A model generated the notes under the pieces. The model ran no database searches and was not told the DNA's origin. It saw nothing but the letters and a program-made list of their open reading frames with translations. The position numbers and the translations under genes were made by a program. From the NCBI GenBank assembly GCA_029864945.1, contig JAOTSL010000221.1, forward strand, positions 1 through 5,349: a stretch of DNA of 5,349 nucleotides, read 5' to 3'. Positions 1-4,782 of this stretch are shown piece by piece; within the stretch, counting starts at the first letter, position 1, and each line of letters begins with the position of its first letter. Origin of the DNA: Gammaproteobacteria bacterium. GTDB lineage: Bacteria; Pseudomonadota; Gammaproteobacteria; S012-40.

Positions 1-57
1 AACGTTTTAGGGGTAGGGGAGGGGCGTTGACTCATTCTATCTGCGACTAGTTCTAGC

Positions 58-261
58 TTAGTTAAAAGCAGACCCTTGTTTCATATTGGTTTTTTTCAAT
101 ATGGTTGCCAATGGGCAAAAGTTGGTGAGTGCCGATTGAAGTAAATTTGCACCAACAAATGCGGTCGCCCACAGCCATTCAATTGCATGTAATTGGGATA
201 GTGCCAAGCTTAGCAAAATAAAGCTACCAGCAACGATGTGCACAGTTTTTTCTATATTCAT
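58..261 (-). CDS. DUF2892 (YgaP-like) small inner-membrane protein
   Basis: This 67-residue protein has the build of DUF2892 proteins, the membrane domain also found at the C-terminus of the rhodanese YgaP. It starts with MNIEKTVHIVAG, has a first hydrophobic helix at about residues 7-25 and a second at about 28-46, and then the family-typical NFCPLATILKK, with Cys49 next to the membrane. The start is well supported: AAGGAG lies at 270-275, eight bases before the ATG. Free-standing members are often linked with sulfur or thiol metabolism, but no specific function is proven for this type, so the role here is unknown. It is divergent from pgsA. An inverted repeat over its promoter suggests repression. 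The family call is from recognition of the sequence pattern. Confidence 0.85.
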   Translation of the reverse strand: MNIEKTVHIVAGSFILLSLALSQLHAIEWLWATAFVGANLLQSALTNFCPLATILKKTNMKQGSAFN

Positions 262-304
262 GTCAAATGCTCCTTCAATAAATTATTTGTAAGATATTTA
301 CCGC

Positions 305-332
305 ATTATCGCATGAATTAGAATATTAGCAA
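305..332 (-). promoter_or_regulatory. Sigma70-type promoter of the DUF2892 gene
   Basis: Read on the minus strand, TTGCTA (327-332) and GATAAT (305-310) are separated by 16 bp. They match 4 of 6 and 5 of 6 consensus bases. Transcription would start near 298, giving a leader of roughly 36 bases with the Shine-Dalgarno at 270-275. The call rests on consensus matching only. Confidence 0.5.
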
Positions 333-341
333 GTTCTAATT
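316..341. promoter_or_regulatory. Perfect 8-bp inverted repeat, candidate operator
   Basis: AATTAGAA (316-323) and TTCTAATT (334-341) are exact reverse complements, 10 bp apart. The repeat covers the -35 box and part of the spacer of the DUF2892 promoter, so a dimeric repressor bound here would block it. Its size and AT-rich arms resemble ArsR-family operators, and ArsR-type sensors such as BigR are known to control DUF2892-containing sulfur genes. No regulator gene is in the window, so the identity of the protein is inference. The site also lies about 110 bp before the chosen pgsA start and could affect that gene too. Confidence 0.4.
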
Positions 342-451
342 TATATAAAGTATCGCTTATTCGCCTTTGTTTGGGTGCTGGCGCGTATAAATACGGAATC
401 AATTCTGGTATGGTTCCCGATCAATCTCAATTAACAGTATCCCTATATAAA

Positions 452-1003
452 ATGTTTAGTATTCCAACGTTACTTACTTTGGCAAGAATCGCACTGATCC
501 CCGTATTTGTGATTTGTTTCTACCTGCCTGTCTCGTGGTCAAATGAAGCCACACTTGCCATATTTTTAATTGCAGCATTTACCGATTGGCTTGATGGTTT
601 TCTTGCCAGGGTTCTTAATCAGGCATCCAGGTTTGGCGCGTTTCTGGATCCGGTAGCAGACAAGTTGATGGTAGCCGTTGCACTGGTTTTATTGGTGCAA
701 GAAAACCCCACTATTTGGATGGCAATTCCCGCAGCTATTATCATCGGGCGTGAGATTGCAGTATCGGCCTTAAGGGAGTGGATGGCTGAAATAGGTGAAA
801 GCGCCAATGTGGCCGTATCAATGGTCGGCAAAATTAAAACAACAGCGCAGATGGTTGCCATTTCAATGCTCTTATATCATGAGCCGTTAAAGGAATTTAT
901 GGTATATGAAACTGGATTAGTTCTCATGTATGTAGCTGCCGGGTTGACGTTTTGGTCGATGGTTCTGTACCTGAAAGCAGCGCGGCACAGCTTTCATAAG
1001 TGA
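452..1003 (+). CDS. pgsA: CDP-diacylglycerol--glycerol-3-phosphate 3-phosphatidyltransferase
   Basis: PgsA makes phosphatidylglycerophosphate from CDP-diacylglycerol and glycerol-3-phosphate in the inner membrane, the committed step to phosphatidylglycerol and cardiolipin. The full CDP-alcohol phosphotransferase signature D-x2-DG-x2-AR-x8-G-x3-D-x3-D is present: D45, D48-G49, A52-R53, G62, D66, D70. Further marks of the bacterial enzyme are the N-terminal IPTLLTLARIALIPVF, GREIAVSALREWMAE and VGKIKTTAQM, with several membrane helices. The frame is open from a TTG at 371 and has an ATG at 410, but the ATG at 452 gives 183 residues, close to the 182 of E. coli PgsA, and the protein then begins exactly where the family begins. 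No clear Shine-Dalgarno supports any of the three starts, and no convincing promoter was found. The tRNA genes follow, as in other gammaproteobacteria. The usual uvrC neighbour upstream is absent. Confidence 0.95.
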   Translation: MFSIPTLLTLARIALIPVFVICFYLPVSWSNEATLAIFLIAAFTDWLDGFLARVLNQASRFGAFLDPVADKLMVAVALVLLVQENPTIWMAIPAAIIIGREIAVSALREWMAEIGESANVAVSMVGKIKTTAQMVAISMLLYHEPLKEFMVYETGLVLMYVAAGLTFWSMVLYLKAARHSFHK

Positions 1004-1105
1004 AGAAGATATTCCGGAATTATTTATAAAAGTCAATAGTTTAACTCCGGTATTTAAAAATAAAAACAAGTCCTGTAAGTTTTTTAAAAATGAACAGAAA
1101 AAGGC

Positions 1106-1133
1106 TTGACAGTAAATCCGAAATCAGTAAAAT
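1106..1133 (+). promoter_or_regulatory. Strong tRNA-operon promoter with GC-rich discriminator
   Basis: A perfect -35 box TTGACA (1106-1111) is followed after 16 bp by TAAAAT (1128-1133). The next bases, AGCGCGC (1134-1140), form a GC-rich discriminator just before the expected start of transcription near 1140, nine bases ahead of tRNA-Gly. Such discriminators are typical of stable-RNA promoters under stringent (ppGpp/DksA) control, so that regulation is a reasonable inference. Confidence 0.8.
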
Positions 1134-1148
1134 AGCGCGCTTACTCAG

Positions 1149-1223
1149 GCGGGAATAGCTCAGTGGTAGAGCACAACCTTGCCAAGGTTGGGGTCGCGAG
1201 TTCGAGCCTCGTTTCCCGCTCCA
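1149..1223 (+). tRNA. glyW: tRNA-Gly (anticodon GCC)
   Basis: The 75-nt cloverleaf is complete with encoded CCA. The acceptor arms GCGGGAA (1149-1155) and TTCCCGC (1213-1219) pair perfectly, the discriminator is T1220 and CCA is 1221-1223. The anticodon stem CAACC/GGTTG encloses TTGCCAA, placing GCC at 1181-1183. The T arm carries GTTCGAGCC. It reads GGC and GGU codons. The position behind pgsA matches glyW of enteric bacteria. Confidence 0.97.
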
Positions 1224-1230
1224 AATTTCG

Positions 1231-1264
1231 GAACCTCGGCTTTTTTACTAGTCGAGGTTTTTTT
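1231..1264 (+). terminator. Terminator-like hairpin inside the tRNA cluster
   Basis: AACCTCG (1232-1238) pairs exactly with CGAGGTT (1253-1259). The stem can extend inward by G-T, C-G and T-A pairs to an 8-nt loop. A run of T continues to 1264. This has the shape of a Rho-independent terminator, eight bases after the CCA of tRNA-Gly. It may stop a share of transcripts or act as a processing hairpin. Its complement also forms a stem with a T-rich side. Confidence 0.65.
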
Positions 1265-1272
1265 AGTTATAA

Positions 1273-1286
1273 ACGTGGTAACACGT
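1273..1286 (+). promoter_or_regulatory. Short inverted repeat and TATAAA box before tRNA-Cys
   Basis: ACGTG (1273-1277) and CACGT (1282-1286) form a perfect 5-bp stem with a GTAA tetraloop, ending exactly at the 5' end of tRNA-Cys. It could guide 5' processing by RNase P or RNase E. TATAAA at 1268-1273 might be a -10 box of a second promoter behind the terminator-like hairpin, but the matching -35 (TTACTA, 17 bp upstream) is poor. Confidence 0.25.
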
Positions 1287-1360
1287 GGCTGAGTGGCAGA
1301 GTGGCCATGCTGCGGATTGCAAATCCGCCTACCTCGGTTCGACTCCGGGCTCAGCCTCCA
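1287..1360 (+). tRNA. cysT: tRNA-Cys (anticodon GCA)
   Basis: A 74-nt cloverleaf with encoded CCA (1358-1360). The acceptor GGCTGAG (1287-1293) pairs perfectly with CTCAGCC (1350-1356), with discriminator T1357 (U73 is a known cysteine identity base). The anticodon arm reads GCGGATTGCAAATCCGC, with GCA at 1319-1321. The T arm holds GGTTCGACTCC. It is the middle gene of the conserved Gly-Cys-Leu set. Confidence 0.97.
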
Positions 1361-1366
1361 TTTAAG

Positions 1367-1385
1367 TTTTAAAATTATTTTAAAA
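1367..1385. repeat. AT-rich hairpin between tRNA-Cys and tRNA-Leu
   Basis: TTTTAAAA occurs at 1367-1374 and 1378-1385, separated by TTA. Each copy is itself a palindrome, so together they form an AT-only hairpin in the spacer. It is a likely single-strand or weak-stem RNase E processing region between the two tRNAs. No terminator is implied. Confidence 0.3.
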
Positions 1386-1416
1386 GTTTTTACCTAGCAG
1401 TGTAGTTTCAAACGTT

Positions 1417-1503
1417 GCCCGGGTGGTGAAATTGGTAGACACAAGGGACTTAAAATCCCTCGACTTAACGGTCGTGCCGGTTCGATTCCGGCCCCGGGCA
1501 CCA
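1417..1503 (+). tRNA. leuZ: tRNA-Leu (anticodon UAA)
   Basis: An 87-nt class II tRNA with a long variable arm and encoded CCA (1501-1503). The acceptor GCCCGGG (1417-1423) pairs with CCCGGGC (1493-1499), and the discriminator is A1500 as expected for leucine. The anticodon loop CTTAAAA places TAA at 1451-1453. It corresponds to leuZ of the Gly-Cys-Leu operon. Its 3' end borders the mobile-element scar, and 3' ends of tRNA-Leu genes are frequent attachment sites. I found no second copy of this 3' end inside the window. Confidence 0.97.
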
Positions 1504-1586
1504 TCTTTATGTTTTTATACCTCCTATATTGTCCTAAAACCCTCATTCTATCTACCTTTTCTAATTTTTAGTGTCCCATTACGTCT

Positions 1587-1665
1587 AGGGGTATCTGTTG
1601 AAATCCAGGTGCATAAGGGGGGGTATATTTGGGAGTATATTTCCAGAGAAAGAAAAACATACCCC
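1587..1665 (+). repeat. Repeated GGGGTAT motifs, likely integrase arm-type sites
   Basis: Four copies or near copies of GGGGTAT(ATTT) lie between tRNA-Leu and the integrase start. They are GGGGTAT at 1588-1594, GGGGTATATTT at 1620-1630, GGGAGTATATTT at 1631-1642 and, inverted, ATACCCC at 1659-1665. Arrays of this kind are common in front of P4-type integrase genes next to tRNAs, where they serve as arm-type binding sites and overlap the int promoter. The function here is inferred from position and likeness. Confidence 0.5.
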
Positions 1666-1666
1666 A

Positions 1667-1836
1667 ATGTCCCTCACAGATACCGCCATACGACAGGCTA
1701 AGCCAAAATAAAAAGACTGGAAGCTATCCGATCTGGGTGGTCTGTCTATCTATCAATGAAATCACATCTATGTATTTACTGGGATCTGTAAAGAAGGCGG
1801 AATCTCGGGAAGCGTTACATTTAGCGTCAAGTATTA
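1667..1836 (+). pseudogene. Broken 5' end of a P4-type tyrosine integrase
   Basis: From the ATG at 1667 the frame reads MSLTDTAIRQAKPK, then a TAA (1709-1711), then in the same frame KDWKLSDLGGLSIYQ and a TGA (1757-1759). This is the start of the Arm DNA-binding domain (DUF4102) of P4-like integrases, where a charged residue normally stands in place of the first stop. A single base change of GAA to TAA would explain it. After a gap and a frame change, about 1773-1832 reads YLLGSVKKAESREALHLASS, which resembles the LG-YP-(V/I)SL-EAR segment further along the same domain. The core-binding and catalytic domains are missing. The gene is dead. The first two pieces are clear, the third is less certain. 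Confidence 0.7.
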
Positions 1837-1839
1837 GAT

Positions 1840-1882
1840 GTCAATTACCTTGGCCGGTTCGCGTCAATTACCCTGGCCGGTT
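1840..1882. repeat. Two 20-bp direct repeats, possible insertion-sequence end
   Basis: GTCAATTACCTTGGCCGGTT (1840-1859) is followed three bases later by a second copy (1863-1882) that differs only in having CC for CT at positions 10-11. The first copy is preceded by T, giving a TGTCAATTACC edge. IS21-family ends begin with TG and carry several internal copies of a roughly 20-bp repeat bound by the transposase, so this may be a remnant IS21-like end. No transposase gene remains nearby. The repeats are seen directly, the IS assignment is inference. Confidence 0.45.
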
Positions 1883-2177
1883 GTCATAACCTAAACTCAC
1901 TATTTTCCTGTTGTATAGGTCTTTGATTTTGTGTTCTTTATTCGGCTCGATTAGGTGTTGTTGATCACATCGTACTTCAATACCCCGTGTGACAGGATGG
2001 CAGTACCTTCTATTTCTATCAGATTTTATTTAACTATTAACTCCCCCGTGGCTAGGTATGAATAGCTTCCAAATCACGGTGGGGGCTTTAGGAATAGCTA
2101 AAAACAGAGGCTCCGAGTAACTTTCGGCGAATCGAAAAGGCTTGATAAAGAAAAATCACAAGCAAAACGCTTATTTT
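1883..2177. other. Gene-free stretch between IS-like repeats and proB promoter
   Basis: No reading frame of convincing length or recognisable content was found on either strand. The stretch holds one imperfect GC-rich hairpin and a direct repeat of GAATAGCT (2060-2067 and 2093-2100). It is probably eroded mobile-element DNA. Its minus strand upstream of the 20-bp repeats could once have been the end of a transposase gene, but I cannot recognise it. Confidence 0.4.
2043..2089 (+). other. GC-rich imperfect hairpin
   Basis: CCCCCGTG (2043-2050) can pair with CAC (2075-2077) and GGGGG (2081-2085), with a three-base bulge and a 24-nt loop, followed by CTTT. It stands out in AT-rich DNA. It could be a terminator of lost upstream transcription or part of a mobile-element end, but it lacks a proper T run. 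Confidence 0.3.
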
Positions 2178-2206
2178 ATAACACAGATACTAGTGCATGT
2201 TAGAAT
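2178..2206 (+). promoter_or_regulatory. Extended -10 promoter of proB
   Basis: TGTTAGAAT (2198-2206) is an extended -10 element (TG-n-TAGAAT, 5 of 6). ATAACA (2178-2183), 17 bp upstream, matches 4 of 6 bases of the -35 consensus. Transcription would start near 2213, leaving a leader of about 24 bases with GAGGTG at 2226-2231. This gives proB its own promoter inside the scar. The call rests on consensus matching only. Confidence 0.45.
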
Positions 2207-2236
2207 GGTGGCATATTTATCGAACGAGGTGTCAAA

Positions 2237-3013
2237 GTGAAGCGTATTACGTTAAAAGTGGGAAGTAGTGTTTTAACTGAGAATAACGCGATAGCAAAAG
2301 AGCGTATGCTTAATTTGGTGTCTTTGATAGTTAGGTTACAGGCGCACTATGAAGTTATTCTGGTTTCTTCAGGTGCTGTGGCCGCTGGCTATACCGCACT
2401 GAGACTCGACCGGCAGAAAAAAATTGGCAAGAAGGTTCTAGCTGCAGTCGGGCAGCCCATTTTAATGAGCGGATACAAGCAGTTGTTTGATATCTATGAT
2501 ATTGATATCAGTCAAATTTTGACAACTGAGGAGGATTTTGACTCGGTTACGCATATCGATATTTTCAAACAAATTATTAATGCTCAGCTGGCGAATGATA
2601 TTCTTCCTATCGTAAACGAAAATGATATTACTACGACGTCAGAACAGTTATTCGGAGATAATGATCAATTGTCTGCCCATGTAGCTCACCACACCAATTC
2701 TGAAGTGCTGGTAATCTTGAGTGACATAGATGGCTATTATGACAAAAATCCTGCTGATTTTGATGATGCTAAAATCATTAGTCATATGTCCTCTATTTCC
2801 AAGGAAGCATTAGGGGAGGCGCATACGCCTAGCAATGAATTTGCCACGGGTGGAATTGTGACGAAACTGAAGGCAGCAAACTATCTCATTAATAAAGGGA
2901 GAAAAATGTTTCTGTGCAGTGGATTTGATTTATCAACTGCCGAAGATTATTTGCTCAAAGACCTTGAAGCTGAAAGGGGAACGCTTTTTTCAGAGCACCC
3001 CTATTCTCAATAG
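2237..3013 (+). CDS. proB: Glutamate 5-kinase, short form without PUA domain
   Basis: ProB phosphorylates L-glutamate with ATP to gamma-glutamyl phosphate, the first and normally proline-inhibited step of proline synthesis in the cytoplasm. The whole protein is one amino-acid-kinase domain: KVGSSVLT (7-14), VSSGAVAAG (43-51), IVNENDITTT (125-134), GDNDQLSAHVA (140-150), LSDIDGYYDKNP (161-172) and ATGGIVTKLKAA (203-214) with Lys210. It ends at 258 residues, about 110 short of E. coli ProB, and the missing part is the C-terminal PUA domain. This is natural length, not truncation, because the ends match the short form I recall from Campylobacterota, as do NEFATGGIVTK and KMFLCSGFDLS. GTG is the start, with GAGGTG five bases before it. 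proA is not in the window. The gene is intact although it lies between two dead integrases, which suggests horizontal acquisition and selection. The kinase call is firm, the donor group is inference. Confidence 0.92.
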   Translation: MKRITLKVGSSVLTENNAIAKERMLNLVSLIVRLQAHYEVILVSSGAVAAGYTALRLDRQKKIGKKVLAAVGQPILMSGYKQLFDIYDIDISQILTTEEDFDSVTHIDIFKQIINAQLANDILPIVNENDITTTSEQLFGDNDQLSAHVAHHTNSEVLVILSDIDGYYDKNPADFDDAKIISHMSSISKEALGEAHTPSNEFATGGIVTKLKAANYLINKGRKMFLCSGFDLSTAEDYLLKDLEAERGTLFSEHPYSQ

Positions 3014-3028
3014 CAATATTGATGTGAC

Positions 3029-3444
3029 CTAATTTGTGAGCGCGATCTCTTTCGTGTAAGCAATCCAATCAAGAATAATTTGTTTAATATCGTCACCTGC
3101 AGGAAAAAATAGTGTGGTAGACGTTTTACTAAGTTTGCTTCTTTAGTATCTTGAAATTTTTTCTCAGTATACGGGTTAATATGTTTGAGTTTTATTGTTG
3201 CAATAGTGTCGTTTCTTGTCTCTCTTAAAATAGTAAGCGCTATTAAGGTGCGGGGGGGGGGCGATTACATTTTTCGACTGCTGTCTTGTTTGCCTAGATT
3301 CGTCTTGAAGCGGTTTAAAGTCTTTGTTATTGCATCAATTGAAGCATCATCTTGGCGTTTAGTTATCTTGCTTAGGGGGTGTTCAGGGATATTATGTAAG
3401 TAAACTGTTTTCCGTTGGACGGCTGTTTTATGGTGGTATTGTTT
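3029..3444 (-). pseudogene. Decayed tyrosine site-specific integrase
   Basis: Minus-strand pieces in order match a family of tyrosine integrases common in proteobacterial islands. The N-terminal piece (3444 down to 3268) includes KTAVQRKTVYLHNIPEHPL and DASIDAITKTLNRFK, typical of the N-terminal SAM-like core-binding domain, then stops at TAA 3265-3267. In the same frame, behind a run of ten C, comes LTILRETRNDTIATIKLKHI, which corresponds to the segment around the first catalytic Arg (family pattern T-GARDGAI-S-KLKH), then FQDTKE. After a frameshift near 3140 follows SKTSTTLFFPAGDDIKQIIL and DWIAYTKEIALTN, with TAG at 3029-3031. No start codon remains at the N-terminus, the middle is deleted, and the C-terminal half with the His, second Arg and Tyr is lost. 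The remnant ends 15 bases from the proB stop, so a rearrangement point lies there. The match is from memory of the family pattern but spans several separate segments. Confidence 0.7.
3252..3261. repeat. Run of ten G within the integrase pseudogene
   Basis: Ten consecutive G residues on the plus strand (C on the pseudogene strand) lie exactly where the middle of the integrase is missing. Such a tract is prone to slippage and to sequencing error, so its true length is uncertain. It does not restore a reading frame, because an in-frame TAA stands beside it. Confidence 0.6.
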
Positions 3445-3526
3445 TTAATAAATGTGATACTTTCACCGCGATTTTTGCAGAACATTAGGGTAAGCTTGCG
3501 GGTAAATTATAGAGTTGGAATTTATT
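3445..3526. other. Spacer between integrase remnant and DUF3820 gene
   Basis: This short AT-rich spacer must hold the end of the island scar and the promoter of the DUF3820 gene. TATAGA at 3508-3513 is too close to the start codon to be a convincing -10 box. GTGATACT near 3454-3461 is an alternative without a good -35. No attachment-site repeat of the tRNA-Leu 3' end was found here. Confidence 0.25.
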
Positions 3527-3811
3527 ATGTCTGAAACCCCTGTACCAGAAGCCCTTTCGCCGGAAACTACAGCAGCCGAAACCCTTTCACCTGATCCGGG
3601 CACGATGATTAAACTGGTTAAGACACCAATGCCATTTGGTAAATATAAAGGCTGGATGTTGATAGATTTACCCGAGCCTTATGTTGTGTGGTTTCATGCA
3701 AACGGATTTCCTTCCGGTGAATTGGGAAATTTATTGCACATGCTTTACGAAGTTAAACTCAATGGGCTTGAATACTTATTTAAACCTCTGCGAAAAAAGA
3801 ACAACCCTTAG
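3527..3811 (+). CDS. DUF3820 family protein with acidic N-terminal extension
   Basis: Residues 30-90 of this 94-residue protein carry the DUF3820 pattern: KTPMPFGKYKGWMLIDLPEP, then VVWFHANGFPSGELGNLL and MLYEVKLNGLEYLFKPL. The family is small, cytosolic and widespread in gammaproteobacteria. Pfam links it to putative quorum-sensing-regulated virulence factors, but no molecular function is established. The first 25 residues are an unusual Pro/Glu/Ser/Thr-rich extension with a repeated ET/EAL-SP motif, coded by an imperfect 30-bp duplication. The ATG at 3527 is preferred over the in-frame TTG at 3515. GGA at 3517-3519 is a weak ribosome site. Met27 could be an ancestral start that gives the usual family length. 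The gene is convergent with pbpG, 35 bp apart, with no clear terminator between them. Confidence 0.85.
   Translation: MSETPVPEALSPETTAAETLSPDPGTMIKLVKTPMPFGKYKGWMLIDLPEPYVVWFHANGFPSGELGNLLHMLYEVKLNGLEYLFKPLRKKNNP
3548..3594 (+). repeat. Imperfect 30-bp tandem duplication in the DUF3820 gene
   Basis: The 17-bp unit GAAGCCCTTTCGCCGGA at 3548-3564 recurs at 3578-3594 with 14 of 17 bases identical, at a period of exactly 30 bp. It encodes EALSP and ETLSP in the N-terminal extension. The in-frame period of ten codons keeps the protein intact. Confidence 0.6.
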
Positions 3812-3846
3812 TCTTTAGTTGATTGTGTAAGATTGTTCCTGTTGTT

Positions 3847-4782
3847 TTAGATAGAAGCGAGTCTTTTCTCGCCATTCTGCAGCCATCGCTTGATGCGATT
3901 AGAGTCGCCAAACTTACTGAGTTTTCCCCAGGAGTTAAGCAAAACGATAATAACTGGTCGCTGGGCAATTGTTGTTTCCATTACAAGGCAATGTCCGGCA
4001 TCTGCAATGTAGCCGGTTTTGCTTAATGAAATATCCCAGTTTTTTCGTCTGACCAGGCGATTAGTGTTAAAAAACTCAACCTTCCAGCCTGAACGTCTAT
4101 CGGTGACATAACTTTTTCCGGTGGTTGTGAATTGCTTAATGAGCTTATATTTAGCTGACGCTTCAACCATTTTGATTAAATCTTTTGCAGTTGATAGGTT
4201 GCCACTGTGTAATCCCGCTGGGTCTCTAAATGCACTTTGCGTCATACCTAGTGATTTGGCTTTTTTATTCATTGCCTTAATAAAGGCTGCTTTACCACCA
4301 GGGTAGGTGCGAGCCAGGGCATTAGCTGCTCTATTTTCTGAAGCTGCCAGGGTTATTTTTAATAAGTCGTATCGAGTGAGGATGGTGCCGTAGCTTAGTC
4401 GTGAATGCGAGCCGCGTAATTTGTCGCGATCACGGCGTTTTATGCGTATTTTTTCATTGAGATCGAGTTTTTTATCCAGTGTTACCATTGCCGTCATTAG
4501 TTTGGTGACAGATGCGATAGGCATTTGTTTGTTTGTTTCTTTGCCGTATAACACGGAGCCATCAGTTTCATCTACGATTAGCGCGGTGCTTGAGCGTAAA
4601 AATAAGTGTCTAGGATTAAGCTGGTCTTTTAACGTGTCAGTTGATTCTATTTGCTGCTTAACTGGAATTGTGTTTAATTTAACTTTAGATAACAGGGCGT
4701 TAGCTGGAATGGTGTCTGCTTGGCTCAAGCTCGGGATAACTGAGAGGCAGGTTGTTAAAATGATAAGTCTGGTTAATTGCAT
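3847..4782 (-). CDS. pbpG: D-alanyl-D-alanine endopeptidase, PBP7-type (peptidase S11)
   Basis: This periplasmic low-molecular-weight penicillin-binding protein is expected to cut D-Ala-meso-DAP cross-links in peptidoglycan, helping wall remodelling. All three S11 active-site motifs are present: SVTK with nucleophile Ser91 and Lys94, SEN at 148-150, and KTG at 255-257 (in SLSKTGYIADAG). Residues 1-22 form a Sec signal peptide (MQLTRLIILTTCLSVIPSLSQA) ending in an A-x-A-like SQA site. The segment ALIVDETDGSVLYGKETNKQ before the Ser is typical of PbpG, as is the length of 311, close to E. coli PBP7 (about 310). It lacks the extra C-terminal domain and amphipathic anchor of PBP5-type carboxypeptidases. 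A weak AAGAAG Shine-Dalgarno precedes the ATG. PBP7 rather than PBP5 is a judgement from length and sequence style. Confidence 0.93.
   Translation of the reverse strand: MQLTRLIILTTCLSVIPSLSQADTIPANALLSKVKLNTIPVKQQIESTDTLKDQLNPRHLFLRSSTALIVDETDGSVLYGKETNKQMPIASVTKLMTAMVTLDKKLDLNEKIRIKRRDRDKLRGSHSRLSYGTILTRYDLLKITLAASENRAANALARTYPGGKAAFIKAMNKKAKSLGMTQSAFRDPAGLHSGNLSTAKDLIKMVEASAKYKLIKQFTTTGKSYVTDRRSGWKVEFFNTNRLVRRKNWDISLSKTGYIADAGHCLVMETTIAQRPVIIVLLNSWGKLSKFGDSNRIKRWLQNGEKRLASI

Noticed and set aside
619..861. Minus-strand frame of 80 codons
   Set aside because: It lies wholly inside pgsA on the opposite strand and has no recognisable content.
1014..1050. Stem CCGGAATTA/TAACTCCGG behind pgsA as a terminator
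   Set aside because: It has one mismatch, a 19-base loop and no T run after it, so it is too weak to call.
1163..1701. Two plus-strand frames (1163-1372 and 1423-1701)
   Set aside because: They run through the tRNA genes. Their translations are tRNA sequence read as protein, with no ribosome site.
1629..1889. Plus-strand frame of 86 codons
   Set aside because: It is an alternative frame over the broken integrase. Only its part from about 1773 resembles the integrase, and it lacks a natural start.
3185..3403. Plus-strand frame of 72 codons starting with TTG
   Set aside because: It is the antisense of the integrase pseudogene and passes through the G10 run. There is no ribosome site, and the minus strand explains the sequence better.
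1504..3510. CRISPR array or toxin-antitoxin pair in the island scar
   Set aside because: The repeats found number only two, with no spacer pattern, and no short gene pair with ribosome sites was seen.
1481..3526. Right-hand attachment-site copy of the tRNA-Leu 3' end
   Set aside because: I looked by eye for a second copy of the T-arm/acceptor sequence up to the DUF3820 gene and found none. It may be lost or lie outside the window.
3799..3838. GAACAA/TTGTTC as a terminator between the DUF3820 gene and pbpG
   Set aside because: Only 6 bp, AT-rich, with a 28-base loop. Not convincing.
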